Source: Anoxybacillus mongoliensis (GTDB taxonomy: Bacteria; Bacillota; Bacilli; Bacillales; Anoxybacillaceae). Taken from it: a stretch of 64,000 bases of DNA. The notes below the pieces were generated by a model, which searched no databases, had not been told where the DNA came from, and saw only the letters and a program-made list of their open reading frames with translations. Position 1 is the first letter of the stretch, and every line of letters starts with the position of its first letter. This document shows positions 49,741 to 58,176 of the stretch, piece by piece. A program made the translations under genes and the position numbers. The DNA is taken from the NCBI RefSeq assembly GCF_014201515.1, contig NZ_JACHEQ010000002.1, forward strand, positions 186,001-250,000. The letters run 5' to 3'.

Positions 49741-49768
49741 ACTATATAAAAATCATATGAATCGTCAA
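49741..49768 (-). promoter_or_regulatory. Promoter of the valS T-box leader
   Basis: TTGACG (49763-49768) and TATAGT (49741-49746) are 16 bases apart on the minus strand, just before the predicted leader start. Confidence 0.65.
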
Positions 49769-49808
49769 TAAGGTTTGCCACATTTTCACTCCTTTATACA
49801 TATGATAA

Positions 49809-49836
49809 AAAAGAAAAGCTCCAACATATGGAGCTA
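49809..49836 (-). terminator. ysxE terminator
   Basis: AGCTCCA / TGGAGCT (49817-49823 with 49829-49835) and a five-base loop followed on the minus strand by TTTCTTTTTT. It would stop spoVID-ysxE transcripts after they have run antisense through the small plus-strand gene at 49861. Confidence 0.8.
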
Positions 49837-49860
49837 ACCATTTGAAAAGGAAGTGAGCAT

Positions 49861-50052
49861 ATGCGTAAGCGTTACAATCCGTACGCTTGGCCACCGTGGT
49901 TAAGAAAACTTCGCTTCATTGCTGAACAATGCATCATTCCGATTACCGTTGTTCAAGCAATTCGCACGATTTTATTTCCAACAACAATTGATGTCATTTT
50001 ACTTGCTATTTTCATTCTTCTTTCATTCGCCTTACATTATGATTGGATTTGA
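49861..50052 (+). CDS. Small membrane protein, function unknown
   Basis: A 63-residue protein: a basic, aromatic, proline-containing start (RKRYNPYAWPPWLRKL) followed by one or two hydrophobic segments (about 22-38 and 43-60). GGAAGTGAGC is well placed before the ATG. Its 3' end overlaps the 3' end of ysxE by 16 bases on the other strand. No family is recognised with confidence; similar tiny genes occur at this site in related thermophiles as far as can be judged from general knowledge. The good ribosome binding site argues that it is real. Confidence 0.6.
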   Translation: MRKRYNPYAWPPWLRKLRFIAEQCIIPITVVQAIRTILFPTTIDVILLAIFILLSFALHYDWI

Positions 50053-50954
50053 TTCGTTTGTTTTTCTTCTTCCCATTTTCCAATGACATATTCGATATTT
50101 TTCATTTGCCAATACGCCTGTTGCCAAACGGCGATGAACTGTCGCTCATGACGTTGTTGTTCGTACCGATGAATGAGACGAACAAAACGATGAGGATCAA
50201 CAAGTAAATGAAAAAATAGTAACCGCTCATCTTCTTCAAGCGCCAATGTTTGTTCATATTGTGAAAGCCATGGTACTGCTTCATCACATGCTATCGGATA
50301 CGTGTGCAAATATTGGCGAAAAAAGAAAAGTAAATCATGAAATGGAGGTGCCCAGCGTGCTCGTTCGAAACTAATAAAATACGATGTGCCATCATCTCGC
50401 TCGACATAATGGCGAAACGATGGGCGACCGTGAATATAGCAAATGCGCACCGTCTTTTTTTCTCTCATTCGCTCACGCCACTCATTTAACGTATGTTCAG
50501 AAAACGAAATAGCGCGCATAACGTCGAGAAAATGGGTGCAGCATTGCAGTTGAAATGGCGACATATACCATTGTTTTTCACATTGTTCAATATACTGAGT
50601 TAATGTTTGTTTTGTTTTTTCAAGTGAGCTTTTTCGTTCGTTATAATACGATTCAATTTCCGTTTCCATCGTTTGCATTTCCTTTAACGAATGTTTATGC
50701 CATCGCGCCAAATCGTGAAAAAATGACGATGTTGGATCCGTTTTTTCTTTTAACCAAGGCATCATATAATACCATTGCCCATCTCGCTTTTTCGTTTCGT
50801 AAATCGGAATGGCAAGAGGGATGCGTAAGCGATGAGCTTGTTCAATTGCCTGCCAATGTGCCAATGAATCGATTCGTTTGAGCGCATATGTTCTATTTGC
50901 CATTTCCCATTTTTGTATACGTTCATGTTGTCGTTGCACCGTTTTCATCATCAT
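50037..50954 (-). CDS. ysxE: Spore coat kinase-like protein YsxE (CotS family)
   Basis: A 305-residue protein of the CotS/aminoglycoside phosphotransferase-like fold. The N-lobe is short (TYALKRIDSLAHWQAIEQAHRL) and the C-lobe contains ICYIHGRPSFRHYVE (about 170), where a kinase would have the HGD catalytic loop; here HGRPS replaces it, as in other coat members, and the second aspartate is not clear, so activity is doubtful. In B. subtilis YsxE is a coat protein downstream of spoVID, the same arrangement as here. Confidence 0.87.
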   Translation of the reverse strand: MMMKTVQRQHERIQKWEMANRTYALKRIDSLAHWQAIEQAHRLRIPLAIPIYETKKRDGQWYYMMPWLKEKTDPTSSFFHDLARWHKHSLKEMQTMETEIESYYNERKSSLEKTKQTLTQYIEQCEKQWYMSPFQLQCCTHFLDVMRAISFSEHTLNEWRERMREKKTVRICYIHGRPSFRHYVERDDGTSYFISFERARWAPPFHDLLFFFRQYLHTYPIACDEAVPWLSQYEQTLALEEDERLLFFHLLVDPHRFVRLIHRYEQQRHERQFIAVWQQAYWQMKNIEYVIGKWEEEKQTNQIQS

Positions 50955-50963
50955 GCAACCCTT

Positions 50964-51854
50964 TTACACTTTACTTGGCGTTGGAATGTATAACAACTGC
51001 CCTTCGTGTATATCTGCACCGCTTTCTAAATGATTTGTCCGCAACAACTGTTGGACAGATACGTCGTATCGCTCGGCAATCTTGTCCAACGAATCACCTT
51101 GTTGGACGATGCAAATTTTCAAACGTGCAAACGCCTGTTCTTCGTTTTTCTCGAATAGTTTTGTTAAATATAAGGCGTTTTCATTTCGTTTTTCGTTTGT
51201 ATCTCTCCCTTTCATTTCAAGTTGAAACGATTGTTTTTCTTCTTTTTGTTGTTCAGCTCGTTCTACTTCATGTTGATCTTCTACTTGTTCATTTTCTTCA
51301 TGAAACATATAAAATGGTGGGACGTTAACGATATTCTCTTCTTCTTCCGTTTCTTCTTCTTGCTGTTGATATGCTTCTTGCCGTGCAACGACTTCAAACG
51401 GCTCGAAATCGTCTACATTGTATGGCTCCCATTCATCATCTTCACCATCATCGTCCATTTGAATACCATGAATGGCCACTTCTGCAATAAGACGTAATTC
51501 ATGTTGCTTTAAATCATAATCAAACGATTCAATCCATACATATACTTGTTCGAGGTCGTCAATTCGCTCTTTTGGTACGGTAACGTCAATCGGAAATTGA
51601 TGCAAAAATTCACCAATTTGTTCATCATTTATACGGACATGCTCAACGTAGCGAACGGCCTCAACCGATGGATCGTCCTCTCCATCTTCTTCTCGTTTCG
51701 CATACTCCCCTGACAGTTCCAACACCCCGCGAATATACACATAATCTTCTTTTTCCTCAATCGTAACGGTCGGTTGTAGCGAAATCGATAATAACTGATC
51801 AACGTGATGTTCACGCCGAAAGGCAATCGCTTCTTCAATTGAAAAACGCAACAT
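50964..51854 (-). CDS. spoVID: Stage VI sporulation protein D
   Basis: A 296-residue coat-encasement protein. The N-terminal domain (about 1-140) starts MLRFSIEEAIAFRREHHVDQ and contains VYIRGVLELSGEY; a long acidic, Glu-rich disordered region (about 145-230) follows; a LysM domain closes the protein (about 245-292, CIVQQGDSLDKIAERYDVS). SpoVID recruits SafA and other coat proteins; safA is also in this window. The ATG at 51854 is used because AGGAGA lies nine bases upstream. Confidence 0.92.
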   Translation of the reverse strand: MLRFSIEEAIAFRREHHVDQLLSISLQPTVTIEEKEDYVYIRGVLELSGEYAKREEDGEDDPSVEAVRYVEHVRINDEQIGEFLHQFPIDVTVPKERIDDLEQVYVWIESFDYDLKQHELRLIAEVAIHGIQMDDDGEDDEWEPYNVDDFEPFEVVARQEAYQQQEEETEEEENIVNVPPFYMFHEENEQVEDQHEVERAEQQKEEKQSFQLEMKGRDTNEKRNENALYLTKLFEKNEEQAFARLKICIVQQGDSLDKIAERYDVSVQQLLRTNHLESGADIHEGQLLYIPTPSKV

Positions 51855-51895
51855 GCTCATCTCTCCTTCAACGTCCAAGTCATTTCACATTACTA

Positions 51896-51922
51896 TGAGT
51901 ATGAGAAGGAAAAAAGAAGTAT
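51896..51922 (-). promoter_or_regulatory. Candidate sigmaE promoter of spoVID-ysxE
   Basis: An ATA core (51920-51922) followed after 16 bases by CATACTCA (51896-51903) on the minus strand resembles a sigmaE promoter, as expected for spoVID. The -10 matches the consensus only partly. Confidence 0.4.
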
Positions 51923-51925
51923 GCA

Positions 51926-51956
51926 TAAAAAAAGCGACGCCTTATAGGCAATCGCT
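51926..51956 (-). terminator. Terminator after the hemL 3' fragment
   Basis: AGCGA and GCC pair with GGC and TCGCT around a TATAA loop with a small internal mismatch, followed by seven T on the minus strand. It sits at the end of the hemL-like fragment and shields the spoVID promoter. Confidence 0.8.
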
Positions 51957-52049
51957 CATTTTCGCAAACGCACGACGCGCTGCTTCTATTGTTTTTTCGA
52001 TGTCTTCATCCGTATGCTCGTCAACGGTGACAGGAATGTATCCTGCCAT
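51942..52049 (-). pseudogene. Fragment: second copy of the hemL 3' end
   Basis: Positions 51961-52016 match the 3' end of hemL (54227-54282) over about 56 bases with five differences. In the hemL frame all five are third-position, silent changes, and both encode [19 protein letters not shown]. The fragment then ends differently (MSDCL and stop at 51942). Upstream of HTDED the frame stays open to an ATG at 52049, but that part is unrelated to hemL and a real 35-residue gene seems unlikely. It looks like the displaced end of a diverged hemL, left behind when the toxin module entered. Confidence 0.75.
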
Positions 52050-52054
52050 GTTCT

Positions 52055-52465
52055 TTAATTTAAATATTCATTTTCCCACTTTTCTTGTTTTTCTACAGGG
52101 CTCATTTCTGAAAGATCGTCATATCCGTAGTTGATTCTCATTCGACCTGTGTTATCCAAAATGTAAGTTAAATTTGTCCATGGTTCTTGGTTTTGCACTC
52201 TGAACTCATTCCAGAGTTCTTCAAAACATTCATTGAGCTCTCGCTTTAACTCTTTATAAAAGCGTTTGTCTACTTGAAAAATATCCGGGATATCTAAGCT
52301 ATATACAGGCTCTGCTCTATTTACTGGATAGTAATAAAAATATACTTGAGAAAATCCTTCCCTAACTTCAGCGTACAGCAATATTTTTTCCCAGTCTTCT
52401 GGAATCATATCAATTAAGATATTCGCAATTTTTTGGTATAATACTTCCATATTTTTAGTTTCCAA
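52055..52465 (-). CDS. DUF600 (YezG-like) immunity protein
   Basis: A 136-residue acidic cytoplasmic protein of the DUF600/TIGR01741 family, with the typical LYQKIANILIDMIPEDWEKI opening, FSQVYFYYYP strand and the INYGYDDLSEMSPVEKQEKWE ending. B. subtilis YezG neutralises the YeeF nuclease toxin, and this gene lies directly behind a YeeF-like toxin gene (two-base gap), so it should be the cognate immunity protein. The start given is TTG at 52465, after GGGGGG in the toxin end; an ATG at 52450 matches family N-termini equally well. It is more A/T rich than its surroundings. Confidence 0.88.
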   Translation of the reverse strand: METKNMEVLYQKIANILIDMIPEDWEKILLYAEVREGFSQVYFYYYPVNRAEPVYSLDIPDIFQVDKRFYKELKRELNECFEELWNEFRVQNQEPWTNLTYILDNTGRMRINYGYDDLSEMSPVEKQEKWENEYLN

Positions 52466-52467
52466 AT

Positions 52468-53988
52468 CTATTTCCCCCCTGCATAATTAGTTAAGGTAAC
52501 TTCGTATTTCTTTCCATCAATCCTGTATTCCACTTCGAATTTAGCAGGACGCGAAGAATCTCCCTTATAAATAGGTTCAATTTTTACTTCAACCGTTTTC
52601 CCCTCTTCTAAAGCTTTTTTCCAAGTATTCTCTAGGGTCTTATACTCACTCCTATTTAGCGTAGCATTCATTGGTACTAAGTTATCAATATCGCCAGACC
52701 CTTTAAATATACTTGCTATTAAATGACCACCCTCATCGTTTGGAAATCTATCTTCCCTTCCTACTACTTTTTGGGCGTATGAATTTCGGCCAGCTTTTCC
52801 TAACTCTAATTTAGCTTCAACGCTAGAAATACGCCCCTTATCATCCGTAGTATATCGATATCCTTCTTTTGTTGCGTACTCTACATTTGACTTTAACGCC
52901 TTTTTACGATTGATCCTTGTGTATTGTTCACCATATTTAATATTCTCTATTCCCTTGAAAGCTTTCTCTGAAACACCTTCATTCCGACTTAGTTGCTGGG
53001 ACAAATCGCTTGCACTTTTGGAGAAGTTTGTGATTCCTGTTTTCATCATCACTCCTCCAACAGTCATTCCTGCAGCACCGGCAGCCATTGCAGGAACCCC
53101 AGCAAACGCTCCACCTCCGCTCAAACTAACTACTGCTCCACCTGCTCCGATCACAGAGGATATCTCAGTTACTTTCATCCCACCTATCGTCCATACCGCA
53201 TGCCCTACCATCTGACCTGCTTCGTATGCGACAGGGTGTTTGCGATCGTAAAATCTTTGTTGCACAGCATTAAATGTTACATCCGCCAACGCTGCATCGC
53301 CTGCGCCTCTAACAAACTCTATCGTGCTGTCGATCGGGTGTTTTGAAAACTCGTGGATGGATTTTTCGATGTTTTTTCTTACTTGCCGAACCGTTCGCTC
53401 GGCGTTTTGTCCTGCATTGATTATACCATGAAGCGCCTGCTTAGCGGCATGCTCTGCTTTCTTTTCTAGTTGATGTGCACCGCGTTCGATCGTTTTCTCC
53501 GTATCTTTGATCTCTTGCTTTATCTTATGTCCAATCGGATAAACCACTTCGGACACAGCTTTTTTCACATCGTGAACGACGTGCTTTGCCACTTGCTCCG
53601 CCTTCTTTTCCGCCTCGTGAAACGCTTTTTGTGCCTTCTCGCTAATATGTACCGTATCTTTCACTGCTTGTTTCGCGGAACGTTCCACTTTCTTTTCGAT
53701 CTTTTGAGCTGCTTTCTCCGTTTGTTTCACCTCGTGGATAACGTGCTTTACCGCTTGTTCCGCTTTCTTTTCCGCTTGATGAAAAGCTTCCTTTGCCTTT
53801 TGGCTAATGTGTACTGTATCTTTTACGACCTGTTTCACCACTGGCTCGACTTTCTTTTCTACTTGCTGAGCGGTTTGCTGAATGGTCTTCTCTACTTTTT
53901 TGACGTCATTTGCGACATGCTTTACCGTCTGTTCTACCTTTTTCTCGACAAAATGTCCTAATTTGCTTAATGAACTCCAAAAAGACAT
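52468..53988 (-). CDS. Polymorphic toxin with C-terminal DNA/RNA non-specific nuclease domain
   Basis: A 506-residue protein. Residues 1-215 are charged, helical and repetitive (EKKAEQAVKHV and VKDTVHIS units, period 54). Residues 225-320 hold a Gly/Ala-rich hydrophobic stretch (about 270-318) that could insert in a membrane. Residues about 350-506 form the toxin tip, an Endonuclea_NS_2-type nuclease like that of YeeF: NDEGGHLIASIF (His422 the likely catalytic residue) and DIDNLVPMNATLNRSEY. There is no LXG or WXG100 domain and no signal peptide, so the export route is unclear. GGAGCGGGAGAG precedes the ATG. The immunity gene follows at once. Confidence 0.85.
   Translation of the reverse strand: MSFWSSLSKLGHFVEKKVEQTVKHVANDVKKVEKTIQQTAQQVEKKVEPVVKQVVKDTVHISQKAKEAFHQAEKKAEQAVKHVIHEVKQTEKAAQKIEKKVERSAKQAVKDTVHISEKAQKAFHEAEKKAEQVAKHVVHDVKKAVSEVVYPIGHKIKQEIKDTEKTIERGAHQLEKKAEHAAKQALHGIINAGQNAERTVRQVRKNIEKSIHEFSKHPIDSTIEFVRGAGDAALADVTFNAVQQRFYDRKHPVAYEAGQMVGHAVWTIGGMKVTEISSVIGAGGAVVSLSGGGAFAGVPAMAAGAAGMTVGGVMMKTGITNFSKSASDLSQQLSRNEGVSEKAFKGIENIKYGEQYTRINRKKALKSNVEYATKEGYRYTTDDKGRISSVEAKLELGKAGRNSYAQKVVGREDRFPNDEGGHLIASIFKGSGDIDNLVPMNATLNRSEYKTLENTWKKALEEGKTVEVKIEPIYKGDSSRPAKFEVEYRIDGKKYEVTLTNYAGGK
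53503..53826 (-). repeat. Tandem 162-bp repeat inside the toxin gene
   Basis: Two 54-codon units (53665-53826 and 53503-53664) start with VKDTVHIS and share the AF H-x-AEKKAEQ and KHV-H-x-VK pattern; a third, shorter related unit precedes them around residues 15-54, and the second unit degrades into KAVSEVVY. The units predict an amphipathic coiled coil. Confidence 0.75.
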
Positions 53989-54157
53989 CTCTCCCGCTCC
54001 TTTGACGCTGTCCTTTTGTTAAAACAACGTTCGTTGATAAGCCATGCTCGATGAAAAAAACCACTCCTTTCGCATGTAATCGAATGATGATTGAATAATA
54101 AAAAAAAAAACATCAATTCTGTCAATAAAAATTTTGTTCTATCCTTCTATATTTTTG
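53989..54157. other. Spacer upstream of the toxin gene
   Basis: An A/T-rich non-coding stretch between the hemL terminator and the toxin gene. It carries TTGACA on the minus strand (54120-54125 region) followed by a ten-T run and TATTAT at a spacing of 19, a poor but possible promoter. Nothing else is recognisable. Confidence 0.5.
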
Positions 54158-54190
54158 ATAAAAAACAGAGAGCTACTTACGCTCTCTGCT
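54158..54190 (-). terminator. hemL terminator
   Basis: CAGAGAGC / GCTCTCTG (54166-54173 with 54181-54188), a seven-base loop and six T on the minus strand. It closes the hem operon and isolates the toxin gene, which must have its own promoter. Confidence 0.92.
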
Positions 54191-54213
54191 TCTTGTAACC
54201 ATTTGCTTCCCTT

Positions 54214-55503
54214 TTAAGACATTAGTTTCGCAAACGCACGGCGTGCTGCTTCAATTGTTTTTTCAATGTCTTCATCGGTATGTGCAGTCGATAAAAACAT
54301 GCCTTCAAACTGCGACGGTGGCAAGAAAATGCCTTCGTTCGCCATTTCTTGATAATAACGAGCAAATAAGTCTAAATCGGATGTTTTCGCTGTTTCGTAA
54401 TTGATGACACGCTCATTTGTAAAGAACATGCCGATCATCGAACCAGCTTGGTTAATCGTATGTGGAATGTTATATGCTTTTGCCGCTTCGCTTAATCCTT
54501 CCGCTAAGCGATTCGCTTTTTTCTTAAACTGCTCATACGTTTCTGGCGTCAACTGACGCAACGTTTCATACCCTGCTGTCATCGCCATCGGATTTCCTGA
54601 TAACGTACCCGCTTGATAAATCGGACCGCTCGGCGCAATTTTCTCCATAATATCAGCCCGACCACCATACGCACCGACTGGTAGCCCACCACCGATGACT
54701 TTTCCAAGACATGTTAAATCAGGGGTGACACCGTAATATCCTTGGCCGCTATAATAGTCAACACGGAAACCTGTCATCACTTCATCAAAAATAAGAAGCG
54801 CACCGTATTCGTTCGTCACATCCCGTAAACCTTGTAAGAAGCCTGGCTCTGGCGGAACGACTCCCATGTTTCCTGCAACAGGTTCGACAATAACTGCCGC
54901 AATATCTTCACCGAACTTTTCAAACGCATAACGCACACTTTGTAAGTCGTTGTACGGTACAGTAATCGTATGTTGGGCAACTGTTTCCGGCACCCCTGGG
55001 CTATCCGGCAAACCGAGCGTCGCAACACCTGACCCTGCTTTAATTAAAAGCGAGTCTCCATGCCCGTGATAGCAGCCTTCAAACTTTACAATTTTATTTC
55101 GTCCTGTATAACCGCGCGCTAGGCGAAGAGCGCTCATCGTCGCTTCAGTTCCTGAGCTTACCATGCGGATGATTTCAATAGACGGCATACGCTCCATGAC
55201 AAGTTTAGCGAGTTCATTTTCAATTAACGTTGGAGCCCCAAAGCTTGTCCCTGTTTCTGCTACCCGTTTGAGCGCCTCGACAACTTGATCGTTTGCGTGA
55301 CCTAAAATAAGCGGTCCCCAAGATAAGACGTAATCAATGTATTCGTTGCCGTCAATGTCATAAATTTTTGACCCTTTTCCGCGCGCCATAAAAATTGGAT
55401 CCATTTTCACCGCTTTAAATGCGCGCACTGGACTGTTTACACCACCAGGCATAAGCTTTACGGCTTCGGCATATGCCGCTTTTGAACGTTCATAGCTACG
55501 CAT
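54214..55503 (-). CDS. hemL: Glutamate-1-semialdehyde 2,1-aminomutase
   Basis: A 429-residue PLP enzyme making 5-aminolevulinate. Motifs: [12 protein letters not shown] at the start, [17 protein letters not shown] (about 120), [10 protein letters not shown] (about 243) and the PLP lysine in [19 protein letters not shown] (about 268). The length is normal and the gene intact, although a second, diverged copy of its last codons lies at 51961. Its start overlaps the hemB stop by one base (TAATG). Last gene of hemAXCDBL. Confidence 0.98.
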   Translation of the reverse strand: MRSYERSKAAYAEAVKLMPGGVNSPVRAFKAVKMDPIFMARGKGSKIYDIDGNEYIDYVLSWGPLILGHANDQVVEALKRVAETGTSFGAPTLIENELAKLVMERMPSIEIIRMVSSGTEATMSALRLARGYTGRNKIVKFEGCYHGHGDSLLIKAGSGVATLGLPDSPGVPETVAQHTITVPYNDLQSVRYAFEKFGEDIAAVIVEPVAGNMGVVPPEPGFLQGLRDVTNEYGALLIFDEVMTGFRVDYYSGQGYYGVTPDLTCLGKVIGGGLPVGAYGGRADIMEKIAPSGPIYQAGTLSGNPMAMTAGYETLRQLTPETYEQFKKKANRLAEGLSEAAKAYNIPHTINQAGSMIGMFFTNERVINYETAKTSDLDLFARYYQEMANEGIFLPPSQFEGMFLSTAHTDEDIEKTIEAARRAFAKLMS

Positions 55504-56477
55504 TATTTATCCTCCTTTAACCAACGAGCAACGTCTTTTGCAAAATACGTTAAAATTAAATCCGTTCCTGCTCGTTTCATGCTTGTTAACATTTCTAGCA
55601 CAACTGCTTTTTCATCAATCCAACCATTTTGAGCGGCTGCTTTTACCATCGCATATTCTCCGCTCACATTGTAAGCAACGATCGGCAAATGGAAATGATT
55701 TTTGAGGTCGCGAATAATATCTAGATAAGACAGTGCCGGTTTCACCATTAAAAAGTCGGCTCCTTGATCTACATCCGCTTGCGCTTCACGAAACGCTTCT
55801 AGACGATTAGCCGGATCCATTTGATACGTTTTACGATCGCCAAACTGCGGGGCACTATGAGCAGCATCACGAAACGGGCCGTAAAATGCCGAAGCATATT
55901 TGACCGCATAAGACATGATCGGTACATATGTGAATCCTTCTTCATCTAACGCTTGGCGAATCGCCGCGACAAATCCGTCCATCATATTAGACGGTGCGAT
56001 AATGTCCGCTCCGGCTTTCGCTTGGCTTACTGCTGTTTTCGCCAACAATTCAAGCGTATCGTCATTGACAATCGTTCCGTTTTCTACGATACCACAATGC
56101 CCATGGCTCGTATAATGGCATAAACATGTATCCGCAATAACGACAAGTTCCGGAAACGCATTTTTTATAGCTCGAATAGCGAGTTGAACAATTCCATGTT
56201 CGCAATATGCTTGTGAAGCGACCTCGTTTTTTTCGTTTGGTACACCAAACACAATAATAGAACGCACGCCTAATTGAACAGCCTCGCGCACGTCTTCAAG
56301 CGCATAATCAAGCGACTGTTGATACACGCCAGGCATCGAAGGAACTTCATTTTTTATTTTCTCCCCTTCGACGACAAAGATCGGATAAATCAAATCCTCT
56401 ATATGCAGATGTGTTTCACGTACTATAGCTCGTAAATTAGCCGTTTGGCGCAGACGGCGATGACGTGCAAATTGCAT
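55503..56477 (-). CDS. hemB: Delta-aminolevulinic acid dehydratase (porphobilinogen synthase)
   Basis: A 324-residue TIM-barrel enzyme joining two 5-aminolevulinates. The zinc-binding cysteines are in [14 protein letters not shown] (about 120-132); Schiff-base lysines are in [19 protein letters not shown] (about 195) and [14 protein letters not shown] (about 247). The ATG at 56477 is chosen with AGGGGTGA upstream, giving the same length as B. subtilis HemB; an open frame back to 56516 overlaps hemD. Confidence 0.97.
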   Translation of the reverse strand: MQFARHRRLRQTANLRAIVRETHLHIEDLIYPIFVVEGEKIKNEVPSMPGVYQQSLDYALEDVREAVQLGVRSIIVFGVPNEKNEVASQAYCEHGIVQLAIRAIKNAFPELVVIADTCLCHYTSHGHCGIVENGTIVNDDTLELLAKTAVSQAKAGADIIAPSNMMDGFVAAIRQALDEEGFTYVPIMSYAVKYASAFYGPFRDAAHSAPQFGDRKTYQMDPANRLEAFREAQADVDQGADFLMVKPALSYLDIIRDLKNHFHLPIVAYNVSGEYAMVKAAAQNGWIDEKAVVLEMLTSMKRAGTDLILTYFAKDVARWLKEDK

Positions 56478-56478
56478 A

Positions 56479-57228
56479 TTATTCACCCCTTGTAAAGTAT
56501 TGATTAAGTTCTTCAATCATTGCATCTATCGTATATGTATGTGGACAAACGTGAACAGAAATGCCTAAATCAAGGGCTGTTTGTTTCGTAATCGGACCGA
56601 TACATGCGATTGTGACGAAAGACAAATCAACGTTTTCCCCTGCGATCGCTTGTGCAAAACTATGTACCGTCGATGAGCTTGTAAATGTGATCGCATCAAT
56701 CATTCGTTGCTGAAGAAAATGAATAAGTTGTGGCTTTGCTTCTTCATTGTACGTCGTTTCGTACACGACCCAATCTGTCACGTCTGCCATGTTACTTAAT
56801 TGTTCTCGCAACGTATCGCGCGCTAAGTTTCCTTTCACAAGCAACACGCGCGTATCGGTAGAAAGCAAAGGTTGTAACGTTTCCGCTAAGCTCTCGGCAA
56901 CGAAGTCGTTTGGAATCAAATCGACAACAACGTTTCGTTTTTGCAATGCTTTCGCTGTTTTTTCTCCTACTGCAGCCACTTTCGGCCACGTTGGCGGATT
57001 TATTTCCCCAATCAGTTCAAAAAAATATTTTACACCGTTTTGGCTTGTGAAAATGATCCAATCAAACGTATGCCATTCATGCAATAAGTGTTGATCCACT
57101 TGTTTCGCTCGTCCAATGCGAATCAATGGTAATTCAATCGGAATCGCACCGTATCGTTCTAACGTTTGCGATAACGCTTTTGCTTGCGCTTTCTCACGCG
57201 TTACAAGCACCCTTTTCCCCTTAAGCAT
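56479..57228 (-). CDS. hemD: Uroporphyrinogen-III synthase
   Basis: A 249-residue two-domain enzyme cyclising hydroxymethylbilane with inversion of ring D. The family is poorly conserved; visible landmarks are [18 protein letters not shown] (start), [15 protein letters not shown] (about 55), [12 protein letters not shown], and the [13 protein letters not shown] block (about 172) plus [15 protein letters not shown]. The context between hemC and hemB confirms it. It begins directly after the hemC stop (TAAATG). Confidence 0.95.
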   Translation of the reverse strand: MLKGKRVLVTREKAQAKALSQTLERYGAIPIELPLIRIGRAKQVDQHLLHEWHTFDWIIFTSQNGVKYFFELIGEINPPTWPKVAAVGEKTAKALQKRNVVVDLIPNDFVAESLAETLQPLLSTDTRVLLVKGNLARDTLREQLSNMADVTDWVVYETTYNEEAKPQLIHFLQQRMIDAITFTSSSTVHSFAQAIAGENVDLSFVTIACIGPITKQTALDLGISVHVCPHTYTIDAMIEELNQYFTRGE

Positions 57229-58155
57229 TTATTGCATCTCCTTTAACACACGAGCAATCAATTGTTTTGCACCACGTTCAATTAAACGTTGTGCCGCTTC
57301 GATCCCCACTTGTTCTGGCTCTGTTCCGCGCACAATTTCTTTTAACACTTCTGTTCCATCCGGCGTAGCAACGAGGGCTGTAAGGACGACGACATCTCCA
57401 TCAACATATGCATATCCAGCAACAGGTACTTGACAACCACCTTCAATGCGCTGTAAAAATGCCCGTTCAGCACGAACAGCACGTTCTGTTTGTTCATCGG
57501 TTAACTTGTTTAGCCAATGCAATAGTTCCTCATCATTTTCTCGACACTCAATCGCCAACGCCCCTTGTCCAACGGCTGGAACACATATGTCTGTTGGTAA
57601 ATATTGTGTAATCACTTCTTTTTCCCAACCCATGCGATGCAACCCAGCAGCTGCTAATATAATCGCATCGTACTCATCTGTTTGCAATTTAGCTAAACGA
57701 GTATCGACGTTACCGCGAATCCATCGAATTTGTAAATCCGGACGAACGGCTAACAGTTGCGCGGAACGGCGTAAACTGCTCGTTCCAACAACCGCTCCGC
57801 TTGGCAATTGCTCAAACGGAATATGCCCTTTCGAAATAAGCACGTCACGATGATCTTCACGCTTCGGTATGCATCCGATCATTAATCCGTCAGGCAAAAC
57901 AGCAGGCATATCTTTCATACTATGAACGGCAAAATCAATTTCTCCGTCTAACATCGCCTGTTCAATTTCTTTTACAAACAGTCCTTTCCCCCCGACTTTC
58001 GATAACGTCACATGTAGAATTTGATCGCCTTTTGTAACGATTTCCTTCACTTCAAATTCAAACGGGGCACCTAGTTGTTTCAGTTGTTCAATGACCCAAT
58101 TCGTTTGAGTTAGCGCTAACTTACTCCGGCGCGAACCAACAATAATTTTTCTCAT
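57229..58155 (-). CDS. hemC: Porphobilinogen deaminase (hydroxymethylbilane synthase)
   Basis: A 308-residue enzyme polymerising four porphobilinogens. The dipyrromethane cofactor cysteine is in [14 protein letters not shown] (about 242); other motifs are [13 protein letters not shown] (start), [17 protein letters not shown] (about 81) and [11 protein letters not shown] (about 149). The ATG at 58155 has GGAGGAAAG upstream and gives the family start [11 protein letters not shown]. Confidence 0.97.
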   Translation of the reverse strand: MRKIIVGSRRSKLALTQTNWVIEQLKQLGAPFEFEVKEIVTKGDQILHVTLSKVGGKGLFVKEIEQAMLDGEIDFAVHSMKDMPAVLPDGLMIGCIPKREDHRDVLISKGHIPFEQLPSGAVVGTSSLRRSAQLLAVRPDLQIRWIRGNVDTRLAKLQTDEYDAIILAAAGLHRMGWEKEVITQYLPTDICVPAVGQGALAIECRENDEELLHWLNKLTDEQTERAVRAERAFLQRIEGGCQVPVAGYAYVDGDVVVLTALVATPDGTEVLKEIVRGTEPEQVGIEAAQRLIERGAKQLIARVLKEMQ

Positions 58156-58176
58156 TTTTCTTTCCTCCAACAATCG

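Noticed and set aside
51942-52049. Possible 35-residue gene containing the hemL-like tail
   Set aside because: The frame is open from an ATG, but there is no ribosome binding site before it and its only recognisable part is the hemL C-terminus, so a gene fragment is the simpler reading.
53470-53961. 163-codon open frame on the plus strand
   Set aside because: It is antisense to the repetitive helical part of the toxin gene; its Leu/Phe/Cys-rich repeats simply mirror the Lys/Glu/Ala repeats on the other strand.
51942-54282. An integrative element with attachment sites at hemL
   Set aside because: The direct repeats would suit one, but no integrase, excisionase or other mobility gene lies between them; kept only as one option for the origin of the toxin module.
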